NCBI RefSeq assembly: GCF_013694365.1
Contig: NZ_CP059275.1
Location: forward strand, 248,001-312,000
DNA: 64,000 nt
Origin: Limosilactobacillus reuteri
Lineage (GTDB): Bacteria > Bacillota > Bacilli > Lactobacillales > Lactobacillaceae
Direction of reading: 5' to 3'
Of the stretch, positions 29,230 through 37,410 are shown one piece after another; the first letter of the stretch is position 1; the number at the start of each line of letters is the position of its first letter. The notes beneath the pieces are model-generated. The model saw only the letters and a list, made by a program, of their open reading frames with translations, did no database searches and was not told the origin of the DNA. Position numbers and translations under genes: made by a program.

Positions 29230-29964
29230 ATGTCGAGATCTACTTTTCCGCAAAAGATAGATGTATTTAGAGAATTATTTGATCTTCCGGCAAATCAAGT
29301 TGCAAATGCACTAGAATTGCAGAGATTAAAACAAAAGACAACACTAACAAATGATGAACAAAATCAAATTTCCGCATTAAGTGCTCAACTACAAGATTAT
29401 ATGATTACACCTGAAACCATGAATAAACTTCAGGACGCAATTGTAGAAATTGAGACATTCTTTGATGGGAATGTAAGAAAGTATATTCTTGAAAAGCAGA
29501 AAGAATGGGACACCTACGTTAACGATTTTGATTGTGTAGGTGAATGGGACGCAACGAAGAAGTTTAAGAAACATAATCTTATAACATATCAAGGTGCGCT
29601 ATATATTGTTACAAAAGATGTGGTAGCGGATAGGCAACATACACCAGATAATGATTCCGATCATTATAGAAGAGCATCTAGTAAGGGTGACAAGGGTGAT
29701 ATAGGATTAAATGCTATTTTTAAGGGTGAATGGAATGGAGCTACTAGCTATAAGGCTGGTGATGCCGTGTCCGTTCGTGAAGGTCAAAGTTGGCGCCCGT
29801 TAGATTTAGTGTTTATTGCTAAAAAAGATAATCAAGGTCAAAAGCCAACTATAGGTGCTGCAAGTGATTATTGGTTCCCATATCATAATTTAATTGTTGT
29901 TCCTAAAGAATATGCTAACTATAAATTTCATCCAGATATTCATCGAATTCAAATGGTTGATTAG
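29230..29964 (+). CDS. Tail protein with two CBM5/12-like carbohydrate-binding modules
   Basis: A 244-residue protein. The N-terminal 90 residues are helical. Two modules follow: CVGEWDATKKFKKHNLITYQ (about 98-147) and GEWNGATSYKAGDAVSVREG (about 163-217). Both have the W...Y..GD.V pattern of CBM5/12-type sugar-binding domains. A short collagen-like GDKGDIG links them. It likely trims the tail tip or baseplate and helps bind cell-wall sugars. It stands between hub genes and fibre genes. Confidence 0.5.
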   Translation: MSRSTFPQKIDVFRELFDLPANQVANALELQRLKQKTTLTNDEQNQISALSAQLQDYMITPETMNKLQDAIVEIETFFDGNVRKYILEKQKEWDTYVNDFDCVGEWDATKKFKKHNLITYQGALYIVTKDVVADRQHTPDNDSDHYRRASSKGDKGDIGLNAIFKGEWNGATSYKAGDAVSVREGQSWRPLDLVFIAKKDNQGQKPTIGAASDYWFPYHNLIVVPKEYANYKFHPDIHRIQMVD

Positions 29965-30354
29965 ATGGAAGTTAGCGAACAACAAAAAGGATTATTAGAA
30001 GCCATGCGAACAATAGCTCAGCATGAAGCACAACGTAATTCAGGACCTCAATTTCAAACTGGTGTTGTGGTGGAAGACCCTGCCGGATATAAATGTATTG
30101 TTAGAGTGAATGACACTGAAAAAACATGTACATTACCAGAACACTTACATGATTGGGTAAGTAAAGACGATATAGTTCAAATTTGCGATATGTATGGGAA
30201 TGGTGCTGAGCTAATTGTCACTGGATCTTCTGGATCAACAAGAAAGAAAACATTGGTTGTTAACGATGAAGATAAAGATAAGTTAACTGGTGGCGTTACT
30301 AAATTTGCAGATGATAGTGGAAATTTAACCGATAATACACTAACGCTAGAGTAG
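29965..30354 (+). CDS. Small baseplate/hub protein, OB-fold-like
   Basis: A 129-residue protein. After a helical first 25 residues it shows a beta pattern (GVVVEDPAGYKCIVRVNDTE ... DDIVQICDMYGNGAELIVTG) like the OB-fold parts of baseplate spike or hub proteins. A polar C-terminal tail of about 40 residues follows. No enzymatic motif is seen. Its place after the hub protein supports a tail-tip structural role. Confidence 0.4.
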   Translation: MEVSEQQKGLLEAMRTIAQHEAQRNSGPQFQTGVVVEDPAGYKCIVRVNDTEKTCTLPEHLHDWVSKDDIVQICDMYGNGAELIVTGSSGSTRKKTLVVNDEDKDKLTGGVTKFADDSGNLTDNTLTLE

Positions 30355-31710
30355 ATGGCTGTAAAAAGAGCAAAATATTTAGTTGCAGATGATGAATATC
30401 ATTTCGTAACGGACGACAAGGCTCTTAGAGTCCTAGATTCAAATAATAATGAAATTGGAACTTTTAGAGAATTAGGCTTTGAGGGAAAGCTAATCACAAG
30501 CGGTGATTATAGAGACATAAAACATACTGGGGTGTACCGAATTAAAGGAGTAGGAGGTTTGCCCGGAAACATTCCAGGAGATAAGGAATCTATTCTGACA
30601 GTTACATCAATTGGTGATCAGAACAATCCAGAATTGACTTTCTATAAAGTAATAAGTCCTAACGGAGTAATTTTAGAAAATACTGTCTCACGAAGTAATC
30701 AGTCTGGATGGGGATCTGGCGGTGTTGATTTGCGAAATACCATTACGAATATTAACAATATTCTTGGTGATATTTCAAAACTCCAAACAGATTCAAAGAA
30801 TATGACTGGGGCAATTAATGAGTTAAATTCCAAAATAAATAATGTATCTGACAACTCACAAAGTGGGTTGGAAAGCTTAAAAAAAGATAGTGACAATAGA
30901 TATTTGTTCAAGTGGGGAGATACGGTTAATGGTGATCTTTCAATTAAGTTTGGAGCGAAATACAAACTTAGAGGTAAGAATGGTCATGACTACAATTTAG
31001 CCTCTATTGACGACAATAATAATATCCATATTGGAGATGCAGACACTAACTTACATTTTTGGGGTAATGATAATCCTACTTTTAATGGTAAAAAGATATT
31101 CACAGAAGCTAATGTAGGTAGTGGATCGGGGTTAGATGCTGATAAACTTGATGGGATCGACAGCTCAGGTTTCTTAAAGATTAATAGCGATGATACTAAG
31201 TATAGCGGTCTCCGAATGGATAAACGGAATATTCATTTCAATATCAAAGATGGTGAAAATACAGAAACAGGACTAGTTTTTGATAAGAATAATAATTGGA
31301 CTGCTAAAGTTGTTGCAACCGATATTGGTGATGTTCATATTCAAACAGGTGGTAAAGAGTATAAATATCCTCCATTTACGTTCAATCAAGATCGTAATTT
31401 TGTTCAATATGGTGGTATGCACGTTATTCGAGCCAATGAGCCACAAATTAATTTTCAGACATTTGATGAAAAAACTGGAAACTTTGATAAAGGAGTAGGG
31501 TTTTTCAAGCCGGCATGGGATCAAGGATCATTGGCAGTTGGAAATTGGAATACCTCTGAAGTTGTTGCTCAATTTGCTGTTGGAGCAAATCATGAAGCGG
31601 TTAAGCTTAATCATTCTCCCTACATCGGTGATCATAATAGAAGATTATTTATGCAAGACGAACAGCCCGGCGGAGATATTCCCGTAGGATCAGTTTGGAT
31701 TGGTATTTAG
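30355..31710 (+). CDS. Phage tail fibre protein with pyocin-knob-like region
   Basis: A 451-residue fibre. A pyocin-knob-like region comes first (about 45-120, TGVYRIKGVGG ... NQSGWGSGG), then a coiled coil (about 125-180). The hallmark tail-fibre repeat LDADKLDGIDSSGFLK lies near residues 262-277. A beta-rich C-terminal shaft ends in GDIPVGSVWIGI. These repeats form trimeric fibre shafts in many phages, so it is likely part of the receptor-binding apparatus. Confidence 0.6.
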   Translation: MAVKRAKYLVADDEYHFVTDDKALRVLDSNNNEIGTFRELGFEGKLITSGDYRDIKHTGVYRIKGVGGLPGNIPGDKESILTVTSIGDQNNPELTFYKVISPNGVILENTVSRSNQSGWGSGGVDLRNTITNINNILGDISKLQTDSKNMTGAINELNSKINNVSDNSQSGLESLKKDSDNRYLFKWGDTVNGDLSIKFGAKYKLRGKNGHDYNLASIDDNNNIHIGDADTNLHFWGNDNPTFNGKKIFTEANVGSGSGLDADKLDGIDSSGFLKINSDDTKYSGLRMDKRNIHFNIKDGENTETGLVFDKNNNWTAKVVATDIGDVHIQTGGKEYKYPPFTFNQDRNFVQYGGMHVIRANEPQINFQTFDEKTGNFDKGVGFFKPAWDQGSLAVGNWNTSEVVAQFAVGANHEAVKLNHSPYIGDHNRRLFMQDEQPGGDIPVGSVWIGI

Positions 31711-32394
31711 ATGCCATTTGTAAAATATAGAGGAACTAATGGAGAGTGGATTAAACTTGGTGGTGGCAATGTTCGCATTTCCAATGGACATACATGGATT
31801 CCACCACGTGCAAGAATTTGGAATGGTCATGAATGGTTGAACCTACTAGAGGAGCGTAAAATTACGACCTGGGAGGCTACCTGGAGCGAAGGCTATTGGG
31901 GCGCAGATCATGGTAATATCGCTCATACGCACTACAATTCGTTATGGCGTCATGATCGTCTTGCACAAGGGGACTACCAGCCATATCATGACCGCTTTAA
32001 TAAATCTATTGAACATGGTATGGCAGGCTTTGACGATGCAAACATACGAGCAGAATTAGCTGGAGCAAGAATAGAAAAAGTAGAAATATATTTACACTCA
32101 TTACATTGGGCTTATATGTCAGGTGGAACCGCAGTTATCGGTTTGCACAATGCACGTGGTTGGCAAGAAAGGTTTTCTGAAGTAAATCACGGTGTCGCAA
32201 GGGTAAGATATTACCGTAGAGACCAAGGTCAATGGATAACTCTGCCTAATTGGGTTGGTGACAACTTAAGGGATAATTTAATTACTGGGATAACCACAAG
32301 TGCCGATAATAATAGTCTCTGGCAGTATGGAATATTTGCTGGAATATGGGACGGCTGGAAAAAGCCAAAGATTCGTATTACCTACTGGAAGTAA
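31711..32394 (+). CDS. Tryptophan-rich tail-tip protein, possible receptor-binding protein
   Basis: A 227-residue protein with 16 tryptophans (7 percent). The first 50 residues form repeated WIP/W-N-G-x-x-W elements (TWIPPRARIWNGHEWLN), typical of short baseplate connector domains. The rest is a His/Trp/Tyr-rich beta domain (about 55-227) I do not recognise. High aromatic content suits a glycan-binding site. It comes just before the endolysin, where receptor-binding proteins often lie. Confidence 0.42.
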   Translation: MPFVKYRGTNGEWIKLGGGNVRISNGHTWIPPRARIWNGHEWLNLLEERKITTWEATWSEGYWGADHGNIAHTHYNSLWRHDRLAQGDYQPYHDRFNKSIEHGMAGFDDANIRAELAGARIEKVEIYLHSLHWAYMSGGTAVIGLHNARGWQERFSEVNHGVARVRYYRRDQGQWITLPNWVGDNLRDNLITGITTSADNNSLWQYGIFAGIWDGWKKPKIRITYWK

Positions 32395-33690
32395 TTGTTC
32401 AAGAAGTTTCTAAAGAAAGCTGCTTTAACAGTAGCAGTATTAGGATTGACTATACCTGTGACGACAGGTGTTGTTAATGTAACAAATCATGACAATGTGG
32501 CATATGCTGCTAAGGGAGACCATGGTCCCGACTGGTCGAAATATCAGGGCGCAAATGGAATTTTTGGTTATCCAGATGACAAATTTGCTATCATCCAAAT
32601 GGGTGGTACTACCACAGGATGGAACCTTTACGACCAATGGACTTATGGCTCACAAGTTTCTAGTGCAATTGCACAAGGAAAACGGGCCCATAACTATATT
32701 TGGTGGCAAAACGTTACTACTAATCAACAGGCAGACCAAGTATTAAATTACTTCCTACCTAAGGTGCAGACACCGAGAGGCTCAATTATCGCTCTGGACG
32801 TTGAGTCAGGCTATCAGAGCACCCAGGCAATTGATCACGCTTGTCAACGAATTAAAGACGCAGGTTTCACGCCAATGGTTTACGGTTACAAGAATTATCT
32901 TGTGAATAACACAGATCTTCATTATCTAGCAAGCAAGTATCAACTGTGGCTGGCAGAGTATCCAAACTATGCCGTAACTAGAGAACCAAACTATAACTTC
33001 TTCCCTAGTTTTGAGAATATTGGTCTTTTCCAATATACCTCAACTGCAATTGCTGGTGGTCTTGATCGGAATATTGACCTTACTGGTATTACCGATAATG
33101 GTTACGTCAATGGGAATTCACAAAAGCCAAAGACCGAAACTCCTGCAACGGAACAAGGTAAGCAAATTCATAAAGATACTCATAACTACACCGTGAAGCC
33201 AAATGATAGTTGGTGGGGAATTGCCAACAAGTATGGAATGGAAATGAACGCCTTAGCACAATTGAATGGCAAGACCATTAATGACGTAATTCACCCAGGT
33301 CAAGTTATTCGTGTTGCTGATAAGGGAGAAGGTCAATCTGTTTCAAACAAGGTTAACACTACCCCCGCACAACCATCAAATAATACTCAATACTACACTG
33401 TACAACCAAATGATACGCTCTCAGGTATCGCTACAAAATTTGGGACAACATATCAATCAATCGCATTCCTTAACAGAATTGATAATCCAAATTGGATTTA
33501 TCCTGGTCAGCGACTAAAAATTAATAGGGCGACTCAAAATAACAGTTCTAACAGAGTACACTATGTGCGTTACGGTGAAACACTAAGCGGCTTGAGTTAT
33601 TCTCTTGGAGTTAATTACCAGACACTGTTAAGCAAAAATAATATAGCTAATCCTAATTTTATTCGTGTGGGTCAGGCCATTTACTACTAA
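32395..33690 (+). CDS. Secreted GH25 endolysin with three LysM domains
   Basis: A 431-residue lysozyme-type endolysin. A signal peptide covers residues 1-39: basic MFKKFLKK, a hydrophobic core, and cleavage likely after AYA. The GH25 muramidase domain (about 41-240) contains Asp46 in DWSKYQ and Asp135/Glu137 in LDVE as catalytic residues. After a Pro/Thr linker come three LysM modules at about 265-307, 332-376 and 388-431 that bind peptidoglycan. A Sec signal means the enzyme could be exported independently of holin, with holin acting as timer by membrane depolarisation. Confidence 0.88.
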   Translation: MFKKFLKKAALTVAVLGLTIPVTTGVVNVTNHDNVAYAAKGDHGPDWSKYQGANGIFGYPDDKFAIIQMGGTTTGWNLYDQWTYGSQVSSAIAQGKRAHNYIWWQNVTTNQQADQVLNYFLPKVQTPRGSIIALDVESGYQSTQAIDHACQRIKDAGFTPMVYGYKNYLVNNTDLHYLASKYQLWLAEYPNYAVTREPNYNFFPSFENIGLFQYTSTAIAGGLDRNIDLTGITDNGYVNGNSQKPKTETPATEQGKQIHKDTHNYTVKPNDSWWGIANKYGMEMNALAQLNGKTINDVIHPGQVIRVADKGEGQSVSNKVNTTPAQPSNNTQYYTVQPNDTLSGIATKFGTTYQSIAFLNRIDNPNWIYPGQRLKINRATQNNSSNRVHYVRYGETLSGLSYSLGVNYQTLLSKNNIANPNFIRVGQAIYY

Positions 33691-34491
33691 ATGAAAGAAA
33701 TTTGGAAAGATATAGAAGAATTTGAGGGATATTATCAAATCTCTAATTTGGGACAAGTTAAAAGTATGGATAGAGATGTTATTTATAGCAATGGGGTTAT
33801 TCGACATTACGAAGAAAGAATTAGGACCCCAGTAACAGATAAGAATGGATATTTGATGGTAACGTTAAATAAAAGTTCTAAAAGTTATCCTAAAAGAGTA
33901 CATCAGCTTGTTGCCAGAGCGTTTATTCCCAATCCAGATAATTTACCATCAATTAATCATATTGACGAAGATAAGACAAACAATCGAGTGGATAATTTAG
34001 AATGGTGTTCGGTTTACTATAACAATCATTATAATGGTAGATATGAACGAATAAAGCGCTATCCCAAGTCGGTTTGCTTGTTTAATGTTGTAAATGGTGA
34101 GGTAATAAAAATCGAGTCTATATCTGAGGCTGCTCGTAGGCTGCACGGGTCCGCCGGAAATATTGAAGAAGTGATAGATGCAAAAGGAAGGACTTTTAAG
34201 GGGTGGATGATATTTTCTGAACGCAATTTTAATGGCTTAGCTATTAAACAGAGTTTGGAGGAGTATAATAAACATCGCCCTAGGGGTATTGTCGTTGAAT
34301 TTATTGACACCGAAGATAAAAGATTCTATGCGACCGAAAATGAATTCTGTCACGAATATAATGAGCATCCAGGTAGCATAAACACGTATTTAAGAAATAA
34401 CAGAGATGTATTCAAAAATAAATACGTTATACGATACGCTCTCCCATTTGAGGAGTCTAAATATCAAAATGGGCAGTTGCTAGATTATTGA
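33691..34491 (+). CDS. HNH homing endonuclease (NUMOD4-HNH-NUMOD1)
   Basis: A 266-residue protein. The NUMOD4 motif opens it (EIWKDIEEFEGYYQISNLGQ, residues 3-22). The HNH motif follows at about 70-115 (VHQLVARAFIPNP, NHIDEDKTNN, NLEWCS), then a NUMOD1-type DNA-recognition region (about 125-170, SISEAARRLHG). It cuts DNA lacking the gene so that copying repair spreads it. It sits as a free-standing gene between the endolysin and a fibre gene. No intron or intein boundary is visible. Confidence 0.85.
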   Translation: MKEIWKDIEEFEGYYQISNLGQVKSMDRDVIYSNGVIRHYEERIRTPVTDKNGYLMVTLNKSSKSYPKRVHQLVARAFIPNPDNLPSINHIDEDKTNNRVDNLEWCSVYYNNHYNGRYERIKRYPKSVCLFNVVNGEVIKIESISEAARRLHGSAGNIEEVIDAKGRTFKGWMIFSERNFNGLAIKQSLEEYNKHRPRGIVVEFIDTEDKRFYATENEFCHEYNEHPGSINTYLRNNRDVFKNKYVIRYALPFEESKYQNGQLLDY

Positions 34492-37098
34492 ATGAAATAC
34501 TTAACAACATATCTTGATGACGAAATTAATTTCAAATTTGGCAACAATGGATCAATTATTGAATTGAAAGCCGTTGATGACCATGCAGTAATGAGTTTCT
34601 CTAATGAAGAAAAACTCCTCATTCGTATTAAGAATGAGGAATCATATATCAAAACGGTGCCCGTTACTGCCGAACGTAAGATTATTCAACTCCCTACCAA
34701 GTTATTAAAAGACCTAACGGTAGGTCAGTACGATGTTGAGTTATGGCAAGGCGAAGGTGACGATCAAGTTATCTATCCTGACGAAGGATTCCTTAGATTA
34801 AAGATTCATGGCAACGCATCACAAATTGATGGTAGCTTGGTTTCTTCTATTACTCTTGCTGATTTTGAAAAGAAGTTTAATGAACTAGCTCAAAAGATTG
34901 AGGATAAATTAGAAAAATTACCAGATATCGATGGGAAGAATATTAGCATCGATGTGAAAGTAGTTGATGGCAACCTTTGTATTAACGGCAAAGATACAGG
35001 AATTAACCTAACTGCCAAGGATGGTAGGGACGGAAGAGATGGACATACGCCAGAAATCACTGTATCAGATGCAGGTACACTTGTTGTTGATGGAATTGAC
35101 ACTAATAAATCTTTAATCGGTCCTAGAGGTGAGAATGGACTTCCGGGTAAGGATGGAGTTGCTGGTCAAGATGGTAAATCTGCCTATCAAGTAGCTGTCG
35201 ATAATGGGTTTGATGGGACAGAAGTCGAATGGTTACGCTCATTGCATGGAAATGATGGCCTTGATGGAAAGTCAGGTAGAGACGGACTTCCAGGACAGAG
35301 TGGTAAATCTGCCTATGAGATAGCTATCGCAAACGGGTTTATGGGAACTGAAACTGAATGGCTAGAATCCCTCAAAGGTAAGGATGGGCGAGATGGTAAT
35401 GACGCTAATGTCGATTTATCTGAATTCTTAACTAAAGAAACTGCGAATTCAGAATATGCTAAAAAGAATGATGTTCCTCTTATCGTATATGATGCAGAAA
35501 ACAATACTCTAACTATCAATGGTCAAAAGGTAGAAATACCTTCTCAAGTAGATTTGTCTAGTTATGTTACCAAGACTGATGCAGATAAATATGCTTTAAA
35601 ATCTGATGTAAAGAATATTGTCCTTGATAAAAATGAAAGAACTTTAACTGTTGGAAAAGAATCAATTAATATTCCTAATAATATTGACCTTTCTCCTTAT
35701 TACACTAAAGAAGAAATTGATAAGAAGTTAACTGACATTGCGACAAATGGAAAGGCTGACCTTACTGGTTATCTTAGACAGAGTGATTTAACGGATTACG
35801 CTAAGAAATCAGATATCCCAAGTCAACCAGACCTTACTCCATATGCTAAAAAGTCAGAGCTACCCAAGATTTCAATAGACGTTGAGAAACGAACGCTTAC
35901 TTTAAACGATAGTGTTATCAATATTCCAGATAGTGTTGACTTAACTGACTATGCTAAAAAATCAGAAATTCCAAGTATCGTATTAGACACGGAAACTAAT
36001 ACCCTAACCATTAACGGAACAAAAGTAGTTATTCCAGGTAATGTTGACCTCACTCATTACTACACTAAAGGAGAAATTGATGAAAAAATAGCTGATATTC
36101 AATCTGGCGGAAAAATTGATTTAAGTAATTATGTCAATAAGCAAGAACTTTCTGATTATGCTAAGAAAGCAGATATTCCTGAAACGCCTGACTTAACTCC
36201 TTATGAGACTAAAGAGAATGCAGATAAGACTTATGCTACTAAGAAAGCGTTGGAAGATATTCAACTCACTCCCGGAAAAGATGGGAAGAATGGTAAGTCT
36301 GCTTATGATTTGGCGGTAGAAGCTGGTTTTGAGGGTAGCGTAGACGAATGGTTACAATCACTACATGGAGCCAATGGTAAAGATGGCCGAGACGGAGCTA
36401 ATGGTCATGATGGAGCCAAAGGTCAGGACGGACAAAACGGTAAGAGTGCCTATGAGATCGCCATTGCTAATGGTTTTAAAGGAACGGAAGAAGAATGGCT
36501 CAATTCTCTTAAAGGTCGTGATGGTTCCAATGGAGCCTCTGGACGAAACGGGGCTGATGGAAAGAACGGAGTAGACGGATTAAGCGCTTATGAATTAGCT
36601 AAAAAGAACGGATTCCAAGGAACTGAGCAAGAATGGTTAGGTTCACTTAAAGGTGAACAAGGACATGATGGTATTCAGGGCCCTAAAGGAGATGCTGGTG
36701 AAAGAGGCCCACAAGGGTTCCCGGGGAAGGATGGATCAGATGGTAAGGATGGCGCTCAAGGGCCAGCTGGGGCTAACGGAAAAGATGGTCAATCCACATA
36801 CCAATTATGGCTATCCAAAGGAAATACTGGTAGCGAAGAGGACTTCTTAAACTCTCTTAAGGGTGCTAAAGGAGACCAAGGTGCCCCTGGGGTTAAAGGT
36901 GATAACGGAGAAAGAGGGCCTCAAGGGGAACGTGGAGAAACTGGTTTACAAGGTCCAAAGGGCGACGATGGACAGACACCTGTTTTTGTCGCTGGTTTTG
37001 TAACTATGACCGATAATAGTGAACCTCCGTCGATGAGGCTCGTTAAAATTGAAGATAATTACAATGCCTATAGAATCGATCTGTCAATTCCGCGATAA
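34492..37098 (+). CDS. BppU-like tail protein with collagen-like and SAY-EWL modules
   Basis: An 868-residue adhesin. Residues 1-120 resemble the N-terminal attachment domain of baseplate upper proteins. Collagen-like Gly-X-Y stretches are interleaved with six copies of a module of the form SAYxxAxxNGFxGTExEWL, near nt 35170, 35300, 36290, 36440, 36575 and 36790. A middle region (about residues 310-590) repeats a strand pair such as LTINGTKVVIPGNVDLT with YAKKSDIP or YYTKEEID linkers. The C-terminus is a small domain ending RIDLSIPR. It is likely a trimeric side fibre. The protein is a mosaic of repeats. Confidence 0.62.
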   Translation: MKYLTTYLDDEINFKFGNNGSIIELKAVDDHAVMSFSNEEKLLIRIKNEESYIKTVPVTAERKIIQLPTKLLKDLTVGQYDVELWQGEGDDQVIYPDEGFLRLKIHGNASQIDGSLVSSITLADFEKKFNELAQKIEDKLEKLPDIDGKNISIDVKVVDGNLCINGKDTGINLTAKDGRDGRDGHTPEITVSDAGTLVVDGIDTNKSLIGPRGENGLPGKDGVAGQDGKSAYQVAVDNGFDGTEVEWLRSLHGNDGLDGKSGRDGLPGQSGKSAYEIAIANGFMGTETEWLESLKGKDGRDGNDANVDLSEFLTKETANSEYAKKNDVPLIVYDAENNTLTINGQKVEIPSQVDLSSYVTKTDADKYALKSDVKNIVLDKNERTLTVGKESINIPNNIDLSPYYTKEEIDKKLTDIATNGKADLTGYLRQSDLTDYAKKSDIPSQPDLTPYAKKSELPKISIDVEKRTLTLNDSVINIPDSVDLTDYAKKSEIPSIVLDTETNTLTINGTKVVIPGNVDLTHYYTKGEIDEKIADIQSGGKIDLSNYVNKQELSDYAKKADIPETPDLTPYETKENADKTYATKKALEDIQLTPGKDGKNGKSAYDLAVEAGFEGSVDEWLQSLHGANGKDGRDGANGHDGAKGQDGQNGKSAYEIAIANGFKGTEEEWLNSLKGRDGSNGASGRNGADGKNGVDGLSAYELAKKNGFQGTEQEWLGSLKGEQGHDGIQGPKGDAGERGPQGFPGKDGSDGKDGAQGPAGANGKDGQSTYQLWLSKGNTGSEEDFLNSLKGAKGDQGAPGVKGDNGERGPQGERGETGLQGPKGDDGQTPVFVAGFVTMTDNSEPPSMRLVKIEDNYNAYRIDLSIPR

Positions 37099-37410
37099 AT
37101 GGGTGTGAGCTTTATTTCAAAAAATGGGGAGATTGATCCTGAAGTATACGAGTTGATTCAAAACTGGCTTATTAAGACCAGCTTCTTCAAAAGTAAATTA
37201 AATGAGATACAAAGTGACCAATTACAAAATTGGCAATCATGCTGGGTAAATCATCCTTTTCGAGATTCAACCAACTTAAATTTCGAAGATGCCTATTTCA
37301 CAAGCGATGTGAACAAGATAACGAGTGGAGAGAGAAACATGATAAAGACCTGGTTTGAACTGGGATTATTTACCAAGGAAGACTTAGTATTTTGTCATGT
37401 AAAAAAATAA
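37099..37410 (+). CDS. Small phage protein of unknown function
   Basis: A 103-residue, mostly helical soluble protein with five tryptophans and two cysteines. I recognise no motif. It lies between two collagen-like adhesin genes, so it may be a fibre-assembly or attachment protein, but there is no direct support. AT-rich codons match its neighbours. Confidence 0.4.
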   Translation: MGVSFISKNGEIDPEVYELIQNWLIKTSFFKSKLNEIQSDQLQNWQSCWVNHPFRDSTNLNFEDAYFTSDVNKITSGERNMIKTWFELGLFTKEDLVFCHVKK

